Source of the DNA: Limnohabitans sp.
Lineage (GTDB): Bacteria > Pseudomonadota > Gammaproteobacteria > Burkholderiales > Burkholderiaceae_C
Assembly (NCBI GenBank): GCA_030158125.1
Contig: JAOATL010000024.1
Span: forward strand, 336,709-400,708
Direction: 5' to 3'
DNA length: 64,000 nucleotides
Shown: positions 54,938 through 64,000 of the stretch, piece by piece
How the letters are laid out: each line of letters begins with the position of its first letter
Numbering within the stretch: the first letter of the stretch is position 1
Program-made: the position numbers and the translations under genes
Notes under the pieces: model-generated
The model's input: the letters and a program-made list of their open reading frames with translations, nothing else
The model's database searches: none
What the model was told of the DNA's origin: nothing

Positions 54938-55621
54938 ATGATCCAAGACATCGTCGTTCAAGCCCCCGCGCAAGCTGCGCAACTTTTCTTGCTGTTTCAT
55001 GGTTATGGCGCAGACGCGCAAGACATGCAGCCTCTGGCCAAACGCTTTGCAGAAGAATTTCCGCAAGCCTGTGTGGTGTGTGTGCAGGCAACTGCACCAG
55101 CAGAGGCTGGCTTTGGCTGGCAATGGTTTCCCTTGCAAGGCGTGACCGAAGCAAACCGACCCCAGCGTGTCAGCGATGCCATGCCTGAATTTGTATCGCT
55201 CATTCGCGCATGGCAACAACGTGCGGGTGTGAGCAACGAAGCCACCGCCTTGGTGGGTTTTTCGCAAGGTGGCATCATGGCTTTGGCGGGCAGTTTGCAG
55301 GAGGCTGCGCTATGCGGCCGCGTCATGGCTTTTGGTAGCCGATTTGTCGACTTGCCTGTGCAAGCCCCAGAAACCGTCACTTACCATTTGTTCCATGGCA
55401 AATCGGACAATGTCATTCACTACGGTTTTGCGGTGAGTGCTGCCGAAAGATTGGTGGCCATTGACGCCGATGTCACGGCCGATGTGTTGCCCTACATTGG
55501 CCACGAGATTCACCCGAACATGATTGACTTGGCCATTGAACGGCTCACAACGCACATGCCCAAGCGCTTTTACAAACAAGTGCAAGAAGCCGACCCGGGT
55601 GATTCGCCCATACGCCACTAG
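54938..55621 (+). CDS. Carboxylesterase/serine hydrolase (YpfH-like)
   Basis: 227 residues. Alpha/beta-hydrolase with FLLFHGYGADAQDM (oxyanion side), nucleophile ALVGFSQGGIMAL (GFSQG, Ser), Asp in FHGKSDNVIH and His in GHEIHPNM. This is the YpfH/phospholipase-carboxylesterase group; substrate unknown. It is 17 bases after cysA and may be read with it. Confidence 0.87.
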   Translation: MIQDIVVQAPAQAAQLFLLFHGYGADAQDMQPLAKRFAEEFPQACVVCVQATAPAEAGFGWQWFPLQGVTEANRPQRVSDAMPEFVSLIRAWQQRAGVSNEATALVGFSQGGIMALAGSLQEAALCGRVMAFGSRFVDLPVQAPETVTYHLFHGKSDNVIHYGFAVSAAERLVAIDADVTADVLPYIGHEIHPNMIDLAIERLTTHMPKRFYKQVQEADPGDSPIRH

Positions 55622-55706
55622 ATCACGTTCAGGCACGTTGCCCGCTAAAATCGAGGCAACTATTTCGTGTCGCCAGCTGTGCGGCACCCCTCAAAAGAAC
55701 TTTGTC

Positions 55707-55880
55707 ATGAAAATTGCAACCGCCTGTGTGGCCTTTATCACTTGCTTGTCATTGCAGGGCTGTGCGGTGGTGGCCGTGGCCGATGTGGTGGCTTCTACCG
55801 TCATTTACACCGGCAAGACGGTGATCAATGTCATTGACGCTGTCACCCCAGACATCGTCAACAAAAAGAAAAAAGATTAA
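55707..55880 (+). CDS. Small lipoprotein (NF038104-like)
   Basis: 57 residues from ATG 55707. A signal peptide ends in the lipobox SLQGCAV, giving a mature lipoprotein of about 40 residues that ends VNKKKKD. It has VASTVIYTGKTVINVIDAVT, the usual sequence of this small family. Function unknown. The stop overlaps the end of the convergent response-regulator gene by 4 bases. Confidence 0.75.
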   Translation: MKIATACVAFITCLSLQGCAVVAVADVVASTVIYTGKTVINVIDAVTPDIVNKKKKD

Positions 55881-56476
55881 ATACCGAGCCAGCCGTTGGT
55901 GCGCGCAAAGTGCAAAGCTTGCGTGCGGCTGTTCACACCCAATCGGCGGAACAAACGCCAGAAGTGAACCTTCACGGTGTGCTCGCTGATGGTGAGTTTG
56001 TCGGCAATGTCGCGATTGCTAAGACCTTGGTCCAACATCAAAATCAATTGTTTCTGTCGTTTTGACAGCTTGGTGGGGGCCGCCGTGCTGGCCTCTGCCT
56101 CTGCTTCTTCAGGCGCGGGCAAAAATGTGCGCAGGCCTTCGATGATGGTGTTGGGTGGACTGGCTTTTTCCAAAAACAAATTGGCGCCTGCTTCAAGGCA
56201 AGCTGCTTCGCACTCACTGGCTTCAGAGCCTGTCACGATAACCAAGGGCACACTGGGAAACTTGGCTTTGACCGCGTGCACGCCCGACAAGCCCAAGGTG
56301 TCGGGCAATTTCAAATCGAGACAAAACAGTTCGGGTTCACCTTGACGCTCGACCGTCGACTCCAAGCTGCTGAGCTTGGGCACTGACACCACTTTCAAAC
56401 CGGGGCGAACCCGTTGTACCAACATGGTGAGGGCATCGCGCATGAGGGGATGGTCGTCAATCACGTAAACGGTCAT
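55877..56476 (-). CDS. NarL/LuxR-type response regulator
   Basis: 199 residues. Receiver domain about 1-118: DDHPLMRD acidic pair, phospho-acceptor Asp in FCLDLKLPD, conserved Thr/Ser in IVTGSE and Lys in LEKASPP. The GerE-type HTH lies at about 135-195 (LSKRQKQLILMLDQGLSNRD, ISEHTVKVHFWRLFRRLGVN). No sensor kinase is adjacent, so it is an orphan regulator here; its targets are unknown. Confidence 0.92.
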   Translation of the reverse strand: MTVYVIDDHPLMRDALTMLVQRVRPGLKVVSVPKLSSLESTVERQGEPELFCLDLKLPDTLGLSGVHAVKAKFPSVPLVIVTGSEASECEAACLEAGANLFLEKASPPNTIIEGLRTFLPAPEEAEAEASTAAPTKLSKRQKQLILMLDQGLSNRDIADKLTISEHTVKVHFWRLFRRLGVNSRTQALHFARTNGWLGI

Positions 56477-56600
56477 GGTGTGCTCAAGAATGAAACTTAA
56501 AGTATGAGGGTATCAGCAAAGTCTGCAACAAATCAAGCAACTTTTGTTCAATTTGAACACTTATTGAAGATTTATCAGATTCAAACCACAGTGTTCTGTT

Positions 56601-57938
56601 TTATTCCTTGCCCTTGGCTTTTTCTGCCAATTCTGTGCGCAGTGTGGCCAAGGCTTCAGCCACATTGGCGGCACTCACACCATCACCCAGACCCACTTGT
56701 TGACCCAAGGCGGCCATGGCCTTGGCATCGTCTTGTTGTAATTGTGCAATGGCCATGCCGGCATCTTTGGGCGACGCAAAGCCCAAGCTTTGCAACAGCA
56801 CGCGGCCTTGTGGGTCGACCAGCTTGAAATAAAACTGCCCATCTTTTTCGCGGTACTGCTTGAAGGCGGGGCTGGCAGCGCGGCTGGTTTTGGTGCCGGT
56901 TTGTGTGGTGGCTGCGCTGGCCAATGAGCGCAGGCCCACAGCATGGCGCAGCTCTTTGATGAATGGCGTCGCCAACTCGCGTGCTTTGGCCGCACCTTTC
57001 AGCAACAGGGCATCGACCGTGGCTGGGTTGTTGATGAGCTCTTCGTACTTGGCGCGCATGGGCGCCACTTCTCGGTCAATGCGTTCAAACAAGATCTGCT
57101 TGGCATCGCCCCAACCAATGCCATCTGCGTAGGCTTTGGCCAAATTGTTTGTTTCTTCTGCACTGGCGAAAGCTTGGTAGATTTGAAACAGTGCTGAGCC
57201 TTCGGTGTCTTTGGCTTCGCCCGGCGCGCGAGAGTCGGTCACGATGCCAGAGATCAATTTCTTTAATTGGGCACTGGATGAGAAAAGTGGGATGGTGTTG
57301 TCGTAGCTTTTGCTCATCTTGCGGCCATCCAAGCCAGGCAATAAAGCCACAGACTCTTCGATCACGGCTTCTGGCAACACCAAGTGTTCGCCATACAAAT
57401 GATTGAAGCTAGACGCCATGTCGCGTGCCATTTCAATGTGCTGAATTTGATCGCGGCCAACCGGTACTTTGTGCGCCTTGAACATCAAAATATCGGCGCC
57501 CATGAGCACGGGGTACATGAACAAGCCCGCCGTGACATCGGCATCGGGGTCATTGCCTGCCGCATTGTTTTTGTCGACCGAGGCTTTGTAGGCATGGGCT
57601 CGATTTAACATGCCTTTGCCCGTGACGCAGGTGAGCAACCATGTGAGTTCTGGAATTTCGGGAATGTCGGATTGGCGGTAAAACATCACGCCATCGGGGT
57701 CCAAGCCTGCAGCCATCCAGCTGGCCGCAATTTCCAAGGTGGAGCGTTGAATGCGCGCAGGGTCATCGCATTTGATCAATGCGTGGTAGTCCGCTAAAAA
57801 GTAAAAGCCTTGCGTGGCCTTGTTGCGACTGGCTTGCACCGTGGGGCGGATGGCGCCCACGTAGTTGCCCAAGTGCGGTGTGCCTGTGGTGGTAATGCCG
57901 GTTAATACGCGCGTACGTTGTGTGCTGTCGGTCGTCAT
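56601..57938 (-). CDS. trpS: Tryptophanyl-tRNA synthetase with extra C-terminal domain
   Basis: 445 residues, about 110 more than E. coli TrpS. Class I signatures: TGTPHLGNYVGAI (HIGH) and GRKMSKSYDNTIPL (KMSKS), plus DADVTAGLFMYPVLMGADIL. From about residue 342 a tail follows with AFKQYREKDGQFYFKLVDPQ and LLQSLGFASPKDAGMAIAQL (about 359-400), which looks like one DUF1508/YegP-type repeat, then an alanine-rich helix. It charges tRNA-Trp; the tail may bind RNA. Confidence 0.93.
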   Translation of the reverse strand: MTTDSTQRTRVLTGITTTGTPHLGNYVGAIRPTVQASRNKATQGFYFLADYHALIKCDDPARIQRSTLEIAASWMAAGLDPDGVMFYRQSDIPEIPELTWLLTCVTGKGMLNRAHAYKASVDKNNAAGNDPDADVTAGLFMYPVLMGADILMFKAHKVPVGRDQIQHIEMARDMASSFNHLYGEHLVLPEAVIEESVALLPGLDGRKMSKSYDNTIPLFSSSAQLKKLISGIVTDSRAPGEAKDTEGSALFQIYQAFASAEETNNLAKAYADGIGWGDAKQILFERIDREVAPMRAKYEELINNPATVDALLLKGAAKARELATPFIKELRHAVGLRSLASAATTQTGTKTSRAASPAFKQYREKDGQFYFKLVDPQGRVLLQSLGFASPKDAGMAIAQLQQDDAKAMAALGQQVGLGDGVSAANVAEALATLRTELAEKAKGKE

Positions 57939-57965
57939 GGCAAGGGATGCTTCAAAAATGGGGCT

Positions 57966-58622
57966 TCAAGAAAAAGTTTTCAAGATCAGTTCAATGAGTC
58001 CAAACGTGGCGCTCATGACGGGGTCTAACCACAGGTGATTGACCACGCCTGTAATGGCCAAGGCCATCACAATGAAAAAGCCATAGGGCTCGATGCGAGA
58101 AAATTGGTAGGCCTGCTTCCAAGGCAACAAACCCACCACAATGCGGCCGCCATCTAAAGGTGGGAGTGGGAATAAATTGAAAGCAAACATGACCACGTTG
58201 CTCAGCACGCCAGCTTTGCACATGGCCAAGAAGAATTTTTCGGTAACGCCAAAGTCGGTGTACACCACATACAGAAGCGCCCACACGATGGCTTGCAACA
58301 AGTTGGCTGCAGGGCCGGCCAATGCCACCCACACCATGTCGCGTTTGGGATGGCGCAGATTGCCAAAGTTCACAGGCACTGGCTTGGCATAACCAAACAA
58401 CAAAGCACCACTGGTGCTGAAATACAGCAAGAGTGGCAGCAAGATGGTGCCAACCCAGTGAATATGCGAGAAAGGATTGAGCGTGACGCGGCCCATCATG
58501 TAAGCCGTGCGGTCGCCAAAGTACTTGGCCACATAGCCGTGTGCAGCCTCATGCATCGTGATGGCAAAGATCACAGGAATGGCATAGACCGAAACGGTTT
58601 GAATGAGGTTAGAAGTGTCCAC
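57966..58622 (-). CDS. Site-2 protease family (M50) membrane metalloprotease
   Basis: 218 residues, about five membrane spans. Zinc motif HEAAHGYVA (HExxH) in the first spans and the third ligand in FNLFPLPPLDGGRI (NxxPxPxLDGG). It cuts substrates inside the membrane. Genes of this family often sit next to TsaC/YciO and trpS, as here. Confidence 0.93.
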   Translation of the reverse strand: MDTSNLIQTVSVYAIPVIFAITMHEAAHGYVAKYFGDRTAYMMGRVTLNPFSHIHWVGTILLPLLLYFSTSGALLFGYAKPVPVNFGNLRHPKRDMVWVALAGPAANLLQAIVWALLYVVYTDFGVTEKFFLAMCKAGVLSNVVMFAFNLFPLPPLDGGRIVVGLLPWKQAYQFSRIEPYGFFIVMALAITGVVNHLWLDPVMSATFGLIELILKTFS

Positions 58623-58660
58623 AGCGCAATTGTCTCAAAGAGTTGGGGTTTCGGGGCGTG

Positions 58661-59284
58661 TCACAAGCCCAGCAGGGCAATGTCACCCAAACCTTGTCGC
58701 ACCACTTCAATGCCGTCGCCTGTGCAATCCACGACAGTTGTGGGCTCACGGCTACAGGCACCCGCATCAATCACGCCTGCAATCAGCTTTTCGTAACGGT
58801 CGCGAATTTCTTCGGGGTCGTTCAAGGGGTCGGATTCACCTGGCGGTATGAGGGTCGTGGCCAGCAAGGGTGCGCCATGCAGGGCCAACAGCTCTTGCAG
58901 CACAGCATGTTCGGGCACACGCAATCCAATGGTCTTGCGCTGCGGGTGGCTCACTCTGCGGGGTACTTCTTTGGTGGCTTCCAAAATAAAAGTGAAGGCG
59001 CCAGGCGTGGCTTGCTTCAACATCCTGAATTGGGCATTGTCGACTTTGGCGTAGTTGGCCAACTCGCTCAGATCACGGCACAAAATGGTCAGGTGGTGTT
59101 TTTCGTCGACGCCGCGTACTTTGCGCAAATGATCGGCTGCCGACTTGTCGTCCATGTGGCACACCAGTGCATAACTGGAGTCGGTGGGTACAGCCAAGAC
59201 ACCGCCTTGATTGAGCAAGGCGACGGCTTGCTTGAGCAAGCGCTGCTGTGGGTTTTCGGGGTGAACAGAAAAATACTGTGCCAT
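58661..59284 (-). CDS. L-threonylcarbamoyladenylate synthase family (TsaC/YciO)
   Basis: 207 residues of the YrdC/YciO fold: ALLNQGGVLAVPTDSSYALV, KHHLTILCRDLSELANYAKV, TPGAFTFILEATKEVPRRV, KTIGLRVPEH and the C-terminal PTTVVDCTGDGIEVVRQG. Such proteins make threonylcarbamoyl-AMP for the t6A base of tRNAs. It fits YciO-type proteins in length and its role may differ from TsaC. Confidence 0.88.
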   Translation of the reverse strand: MAQYFSVHPENPQQRLLKQAVALLNQGGVLAVPTDSSYALVCHMDDKSAADHLRKVRGVDEKHHLTILCRDLSELANYAKVDNAQFRMLKQATPGAFTFILEATKEVPRRVSHPQRKTIGLRVPEHAVLQELLALHGAPLLATTLIPPGESDPLNDPEEIRDRYEKLIAGVIDAGACSREPTTVVDCTGDGIEVVRQGLGDIALLGL

Positions 59285-59298
59285 GACAATTCAAACGC

Positions 59299-60195
59299 TT
59301 AAGACTCAATGGGCAAAACTTGAATGCGGCTTTCGCGCACAGTCAGCCATGCACCCAACGCACCGCACAAAGTGACAACGCCCATGCCGATCAAGGTCCA
59401 GTCGTCTGGCATGTGATCAAACACCAGCCAGCCCCCCAGCACTGCAAAACCAATTTGGGTATAAAAATAGGGTGTGAGCACTGTGGCGGGTGCTTTTGAA
59501 AAAGCTTTGATGAGCAGGTAATGACCCACCGTGGCAAAGCTGCCCATGATGAGCAATTGAAGCCATACAAACCAATCGGTGGGCAGTTCCCACACGAAGG
59601 GCAGCATCAATGCACCCAACGCAGTGCCGACCCAGCCGGTCAGGATGTTCATGGTGATGGGATCTTCGGTGCGCGCCATCTTGCTGGTGAGCAAATGAAA
59701 ACTGCCATTGGTGACAATGAGCATCAACGGAAAAATCAAGATCCAGTCAAAGTGTTGCGTGCCCGGGCGCACCATGATCATGGTGCCAATGAAAGCACCT
59801 ATCACCAAAGCCCAGCGCAACTTTCTGACTTTTTCGCCCAGTGCCACGGCCGCCACAATGGTGACCACCAAGGGGGTGATGGAAGCAATGGCTGTGAACT
59901 CGCCCACGGGCATGTTTTTGAGGCCATAAAACGCACACAGACTGCTGCCAAACAACAGGGCGCCACGTGCCAGTTGAAACTTTGGATGCGCCGTTTTGAA
60001 CAGTGCCATGCCGCGCTGAGGCAAAAAGAACACGGTGCTGAACAAGGCTTGTATCAAATATCGAAACCACAAAGCCAGCATCAAGGGCACGCTGGCGCTG
60101 ATGTGTTTGGTGGTGGTGTCGAGCACCGCAAAGCAGGCCACCGACAAAACGACAAATCCAATGCCAGCCAGCGTTTGTGCAGGGGAGTGTTTCAC
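59299..60195 (-). CDS. EamA-family (DMT) transporter
   Basis: 298 residues from GTG 60195, which overlaps the TGA of the PHP gene (GTGA), a better fit than the upstream ATG at 60249. Ten membrane spans in two EamA repeats: ALLFGSSLCAFYGLKNMPVG, EFTAIASITPLVVTIVAAVA, then KAPATVLTPYFYTQIGFAVL. Substrate unknown; probable metabolite exporter. Confidence 0.86.
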   Translation of the reverse strand: MKHSPAQTLAGIGFVVLSVACFAVLDTTTKHISASVPLMLALWFRYLIQALFSTVFFLPQRGMALFKTAHPKFQLARGALLFGSSLCAFYGLKNMPVGEFTAIASITPLVVTIVAAVALGEKVRKLRWALVIGAFIGTMIMVRPGTQHFDWILIFPLMLIVTNGSFHLLTSKMARTEDPITMNILTGWVGTALGALMLPFVWELPTDWFVWLQLLIMGSFATVGHYLLIKAFSKAPATVLTPYFYTQIGFAVLGGWLVFDHMPDDWTLIGMGVVTLCGALGAWLTVRESRIQVLPIES

Positions 60196-61046
60196 TGGAC
60201 GCGGTCTGCCAACAATTCCCACACTGGGGTGAGTTGACCTGGCAGCCAAGGCAGGGTGCCCAAGTCGGTGTGGCTTTCTTCGGGGCTGTGAAAGTCGCTG
60301 CCGCGTGAAGCTGCCAACTCAAACTCTAGTGCCGTGTCGGCGTATTGCAAAGCATCGGCGCTGGAGTGGCTGCCGGTGATCACCTCGACCGCACGGCCGC
60401 CGTGATTTTTAAATTCGGTGAACAGTGCAAACTCTTCGTTGGGGGTGAGGCCATAGCGTGCGGGGTGTGCAATGACCGCCATGCCACCTGCACCTGTGAT
60501 CCATGTCACGGCGTTTTCAAGTGAGGCCCATCGGTGCGGCACAAAGCCTGGTTTTTTTTCGGTGAGGTACTTGCGGAATACTTCGGAAGTGTCTTTGCAC
60601 ACGCCGGTTTCGACCAAAAATCGCGCAAAGTGTGTGCGTGAAATGAGCTCGGGGTTGCCCACATATTTGAGTGAGCCTTCGTAGGCGCCATGAATGCCCA
60701 CTTTGGCCAAGCCTTCAGACATTTCTTTGGCGCGCTCGCTGCGGCCACCGCGTGTGTTGTAAAGGCCCTGAACCAGCGCGGGGTTTTTGTGATCAAAACC
60801 CAAGCCCACAATGTGGATGGTTTTGCCGGCGAAAGTGATGGAAATTTCAACGCCTGTGAGGTATTTCATGTCCAAGGCTTTGGCCGCGGCCATGGCACGA
60901 TCTTGCCCGCCCACCTCGTCGTGATCGGTGAGGGCCCACAGTTGCACACCGTTGGCTTTGGCACGTGCGGCCAAGGCTTCTGGCGTGAGGGTGCCATCAG
61001 ACACCACGGAGTGGCAATGTAAATCGGCGTTGAGTAGGGGTTCCAC
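60192..61046 (-). CDS. PHP-domain phosphoesterase (RnnA/YciV-like)
   Basis: 284 residues. PHP metal motifs: NADLHCHSVVSDGTLTPEAL, LWALTDHDEVGG, GVEISITFAGKTIHIVGLGF, MAVIAHPARYGL and the last GSDFHSPEESHTDLG. YciV-type enzymes take the 3' phosphate off 3',5'-bisphosphonucleotides and trim 5' ends of small rRNAs. First gene of the unit with the EamA gene. Confidence 0.9.
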   Translation of the reverse strand: MEPLLNADLHCHSVVSDGTLTPEALAARAKANGVQLWALTDHDEVGGQDRAMAAAKALDMKYLTGVEISITFAGKTIHIVGLGFDHKNPALVQGLYNTRGGRSERAKEMSEGLAKVGIHGAYEGSLKYVGNPELISRTHFARFLVETGVCKDTSEVFRKYLTEKKPGFVPHRWASLENAVTWITGAGGMAVIAHPARYGLTPNEEFALFTEFKNHGGRAVEVITGSHSSADALQYADTALEFELAASRGSDFHSPEESHTDLGTLPWLPGQLTPVWELLADRVQ

Positions 61047-61104
61047 AGGGGTATTTTAGGCGCTGAGAAAGAAGACGCAGCCTCTGCCCGATAATTCAGT
61101 CTGA

Positions 61105-61371
<267 letters not shown>

Positions 61372-61388
61372 TGGCCATTGTTGGGTGC

Positions 61389-61997
61389 TTAGACGCCTTC
61401 TGGTCTGGGTGGTTTAGGGCGAGGGGGCTTGCTGGTGTGAATTTGCACCATGGCTTTTTCCATGTCGCCCGCCATCAGCAAGTCGGCGGCTTTCACCGAC
61501 CGTGCAATGCTTTCGTGGATCAAATCACGTTGTTCGGCCATGGGTTTTTTCAGCACCCAATTGGCCACTTCGGACTTCACGCCAGGGTGGCCAATGCCTA
61601 AACGCAAACGCCAGTAATCACCGGTGCCCAACTGGGCATGAATGTCACGCAAGCCGTTGTGTCCTGCATGGCTGCCACCAAATTTCAACTTGGCTTGTCC
61701 TGGCACCACGTCGAGCTCGTCGTGCACCACCAAAATTTCTTGCGGTGTGATTTTGAAAAACTTGGCCAAGGCGCCGACCGACTTGCCAGACAAATTCATG
61801 AAGGTTTGGGGTTCTAACAACCAAACGGTTTGGCCCTTCACTTGAGTGCGCGCCACTTTGGCGAAATAGCTTTTATCGGGTACCAAGTTGACGTTAAGTT
61901 CGCGTGCCAAGGCATCGATCCACCAAAAGCCAGCGTTGTGGCGGGTGTCTTCGTATTCGGCGCCTGGGTTGCCCAGGCCAACAAACAGTTTGATCAT
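61389..61997 (-). CDS. pth: Peptidyl-tRNA hydrolase
   Basis: 202 residues. [20 protein letters not shown] with catalytic His, [33 protein letters not shown] and [18 protein letters not shown] are the Pth landmarks. It frees tRNA from stalled peptides. It follows rplY on the same strand after a terminator. Confidence 0.97.
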   Translation of the reverse strand: MIKLFVGLGNPGAEYEDTRHNAGFWWIDALARELNVNLVPDKSYFAKVARTQVKGQTVWLLEPQTFMNLSGKSVGALAKFFKITPQEILVVHDELDVVPGQAKLKFGGSHAGHNGLRDIHAQLGTGDYWRLRLGIGHPGVKSEVANWVLKKPMAEQRDLIHESIARSVKAADLLMAGDMEKAMVQIHTSKPPRPKPPRPEGV

Positions 61998-62028
61998 GGC
62001 TAAGTATAAAAAGAATCAAGCTCAAAAA

Positions 62029-62055
62029 AAACAACCCGCACGAGGCGGGTTGTTT
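62029..62055 (-). terminator. Terminator between rplY and pth
   Basis: AAACAACCCGC (62029-62039) pairs perfectly with GCGGGTTGTTT (62045-62055) around ACGAG. Read on the minus strand it is followed by a run of U from the A-tract at 62024-62030. It ends the prs-rplY transcript, at least in part. Confidence 0.9.
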
Positions 62056-62079
62056 GAACACTTCAAGCGTTGAAAAGAA

Positions 62080-62703
62080 TTACTTCTTTTTGCCTTTGGC
62101 GTCAGCAGCTGGTGCTGCAGCTTCAGCTGGTGCTTCTTCGGCAGCTGGGGCCACCACAGACACCAACACTGGGTTTTTCTTACCGTGTGTGACAGCCTTC
62201 ACGCCCTTAGGCAATGTGATGTCGGCCAGGTGCAATGAAACACCTTTCTTCAAACCAGACAAATCAACGTTGATGGCTTCTGGCAAATCAGCTGGCAAGC
62301 AAGTGATTTCCAATTCGTTCATCACGTGGTTGATCAAGCAAGCGTCAACTTTCACAGCAGGAGAAGACTCTTCACCTGAGTAGTGGAAAGGTACTTTGCG
62401 GTTCAAAGTGGTTTTAGCGTCGACACGTTGGAAGTCGATGTGCAAAACCAATTGTTTGTAAGGGTGCATTTGGAAGTCACGGAGCAACACTTTGGTTTCT
62501 TTACCGTTCAATTCCATGTCCAAGATGCTTGCGTGGAAAGCTTCTTTTTTCAGGGCGTGCCACAGGGCATTGTGGTCGAGTTCGACCAATTGGGGTTGTT
62601 GATCCACACCGCCATAAACAATACCAGGTGTCTTACCTGAATTGCGCAGACGGCGGCTCGCACCCGTACCTTGCATAGAGCGCTCAAAAGCGACAAATTT
62701 CAT
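62080..62703 (-). CDS. rplY: Ribosomal protein L25/Ctc, long form
   Basis: 207 residues: the L25 domain ([30 protein letters not shown]) about 1-95, the TL5/CTC beta-domain ([35 protein letters not shown]) to about 180, and an Ala/Glu-rich acidic tail ending AKGKKK. Binds 5S rRNA in the large subunit. E. coli has only the first domain. Confidence 0.97.
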   Translation of the reverse strand: MKFVAFERSMQGTGASRRLRNSGKTPGIVYGGVDQQPQLVELDHNALWHALKKEAFHASILDMELNGKETKVLLRDFQMHPYKQLVLHIDFQRVDAKTTLNRKVPFHYSGEESSPAVKVDACLINHVMNELEITCLPADLPEAINVDLSGLKKGVSLHLADITLPKGVKAVTHGKKNPVLVSVVAPAAEEAPAEAAAPAADAKGKKK

Positions 62704-62789
62704 AACTCACTCCAAGTTGAGCCGACCGCGACCAGTGCGACTCTGTTTTTAAAAGGCCTGCAACATGCAAGCCACATTGATGCTCCCGA

Positions 62790-63767
62790 TCAGTCTTGAT
62801 CGGAGAACAAACTCATGACCGAATCGCCGTTGGCAATGCGCTGAATGGTTTTGGCCAGCAGCGGTGCAACGGTGAGTTGGCGAATTTTGGGGCAGGCCGC
62901 GGCGGCTTGTGACAACGGGATGGTGTTGGTCACAACCACTTCATCGAGTGCAGAGCCTTTGGCAATGCGGTCGATGGCGGGGCCGGAGAAAATAGGGTGT
63001 GTGCAGTAGGCGTAAACTTTTTTGGCGCCGCGTGCTTTCAATACTTCAGCCGCTTTGACCAAGGTGCCGGCTGTGTCAATCATGTCGTCCATGATGACGC
63101 AGTTGCGGCCTTCGATTTCGCCGATGACGTGCATCACTTCGCTCACATTGGCCTTGGGGCGGCGCTTGTCGATGATGGCCAAATCGCAATTGAGTTGCTT
63201 GGCCAAAGCGCGTGCACGAACCACACCACCCACGTCGGGGGAGACCACAATGAGGTCTTCGTAATTCTTTTGACGCAAGTCGCCCAAAAGCACGGGCGAG
63301 GCGTAAATGTTGTCGACCGGAATGTCGAAGAAGCCTTGAATTTGGTCGGCATGCAAGTCCATGGTGAGGACGTGATTGACGCCCACAGCTTGCAACATGT
63401 TGGCCACCACCTTGGCCGTGATAGGCACACGTGTTGAACGTGGGCGACGGTCTTGGCGGGCATAGCCGAAGTAAGGAATGATGGCGCTGATGCGACCGGC
63501 TGAGGCGCGCTTCAAAGCGTCGACCATGATCAGCAGTTCCATCAGGTTTTCGTTGGTGGGGGCGCAAGTGGACTGGATGATGAACACGTCGCGCGCGCGC
63601 ACGTTTTGCTTTAACTCGACGGTGACTTCACCATCGGAGAAGCGACCTACATCGGCCAGACCCAAAGAAATGTCCAACTCGTAAGCCACTTCGGCGGCCA
63701 AGACAGGGTTGGCATTGCCGGTAAAGACCAAGAAGTCTGAATTTGAATTTGTGATGGATGGCTGCAT
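62790..63767 (-). CDS. prs: Ribose-phosphate pyrophosphokinase
   Basis: 325 residues from ATG 63767; the longer frame adds 29 residues with no family likeness. PRPP synthase blocks: [38 protein letters not shown] (ATP site), [20 protein letters not shown], and the PRPP loop [17 protein letters not shown]. It makes PRPP for nucleotides, His and Trp. First gene of prs-rplY-(pth). Confidence 0.97.
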   Translation of the reverse strand: MQPSITNSNSDFLVFTGNANPVLAAEVAYELDISLGLADVGRFSDGEVTVELKQNVRARDVFIIQSTCAPTNENLMELLIMVDALKRASAGRISAIIPYFGYARQDRRPRSTRVPITAKVVANMLQAVGVNHVLTMDLHADQIQGFFDIPVDNIYASPVLLGDLRQKNYEDLIVVSPDVGGVVRARALAKQLNCDLAIIDKRRPKANVSEVMHVIGEIEGRNCVIMDDMIDTAGTLVKAAEVLKARGAKKVYAYCTHPIFSGPAIDRIAKGSALDEVVVTNTIPLSQAAAACPKIRQLTVAPLLAKTIQRIANGDSVMSLFSDQD

Positions 63768-63915
63768 GAGCTTCTCAGCGAGATCAAATGATGGGCCGAT
63801 GCGTGTTACCGCATAAATGTCAGTGACGGCGCGCACGTCAGCGCATCGAAACATGGTTTGACCATTGTTTGAAACAAAGTGCAGTCATTTTGACAATGAC
63901 TGCACATGAATCATT

Positions 63916-63992
63916 TGGCAGGGGAAGAAGGACTCGAACCTTCGCATGCCGGAATCAAAATCCGGTGCCTTAACCAACTTGGCGACTCCCCT
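63916..63992 (-). tRNA. tRNA-Gln (anticodon TTG), CCA encoded
   Basis: On the minus strand the acceptor AGGGGAG (63992-63986) pairs with the 3' TTCCCCT, discriminator G and CCA at 63918-63916. The anticodon loop ATTTTGATT region gives TTG, reading CAA/CAG. T-arm GGTTCGAGTCC is present; length 77. It lies in front of prs, as in other beta-proteobacteria. Confidence 0.95.
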
Positions 63993-64000
63993 ACACGGGT

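Overview
The window looks like chromosomal DNA of a betaproteobacterium, most likely of the order Burkholderiales and family Comamonadaceae. The reasons are the trpS, tRNA-Gln-prs-rplY-pth and kynBUA layouts, the abundance of Bug/TctC-type periplasmic receptors, and the style of the proteins. This is judged by eye from the translations, with no database search.

The left edge holds the last codons of a probable serS and tRNA-Ser(CGA) with a terminator. Next comes about 3 kb of broken genes: the C-terminal half of a SNF2-type helicase plus the first codons of its operon partner, pieces of phage tail genes, a radical-SAM/SPASM C-terminus joined to a tail-fibre piece, and the N-terminus of an IS481-like transposase. 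This looks like a recombination hot spot beside a tRNA gene. No integrase or duplicated tRNA end is visible.

Positions 3.7-22.6 kb form a GC-rich catabolic island. It carries two diverged copies of a three-part oxidoreductase (DadA-like FAD subunit, small [2Fe-2S] subunit, NAD(P)/FAD subunit with a BFD-type iron-sulfur tail), the architecture of opine oxidases, hydroxyproline dehydrogenase and HcnABC. With them are a RidA enamine/imine deaminase, an opine-dehydrogenase-family protein, the ATP-dependent hydantoinase/5-oxoprolinase pair HyuA-HyuB, three orphan Bug receptors and three LysR regulators. The simplest reading is uptake and breakdown of an N-substituted or lactam-forming amino-acid derivative (opine-like). 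The substrate cannot be read from the sequence. Two more gene fragments (sdaA and an unknown) sit between the two halves.

Positions 22.7-31.3 kb are a patchwork: an M15-like fragment, an excisionase-like HTH protein, an L(+)-tartrate dehydratase locus (LysR, Bug, ttdA, ttdB) with a strong terminator, a UspA protein, a MerR/SDR/membrane-protein group and a dienelactone-hydrolase-like protein. Three copies of a previously unlabelled intergenic repeat (two of about 132 bp, one short) and a REP-like inverted repeat lie between them.

From 31.5 kb on, the genes look like ordinary chromosome with lower GC and TTG-rich leucine use. They cover copper uptake (DUF2946 protein, TonB receptor, PCu(A)C), apaG, Fur-regulated feoAB, two EamA transporters, enoyl-CoA hydratase, dadA with a divergent Lrp regulator, an RND efflux pair, kynBUA, modBC without modA, a VapBC toxin-antitoxin, a sulfate ABC transporter (sbp-cysTWA), an esterase, a NarL-type response regulator, trpS with an unusual C-terminal domain, a site-2 protease, a TsaC/YciO protein, a PHP phosphatase, a ferredoxin, pth, rplY, prs and tRNA-Gln(TTG).
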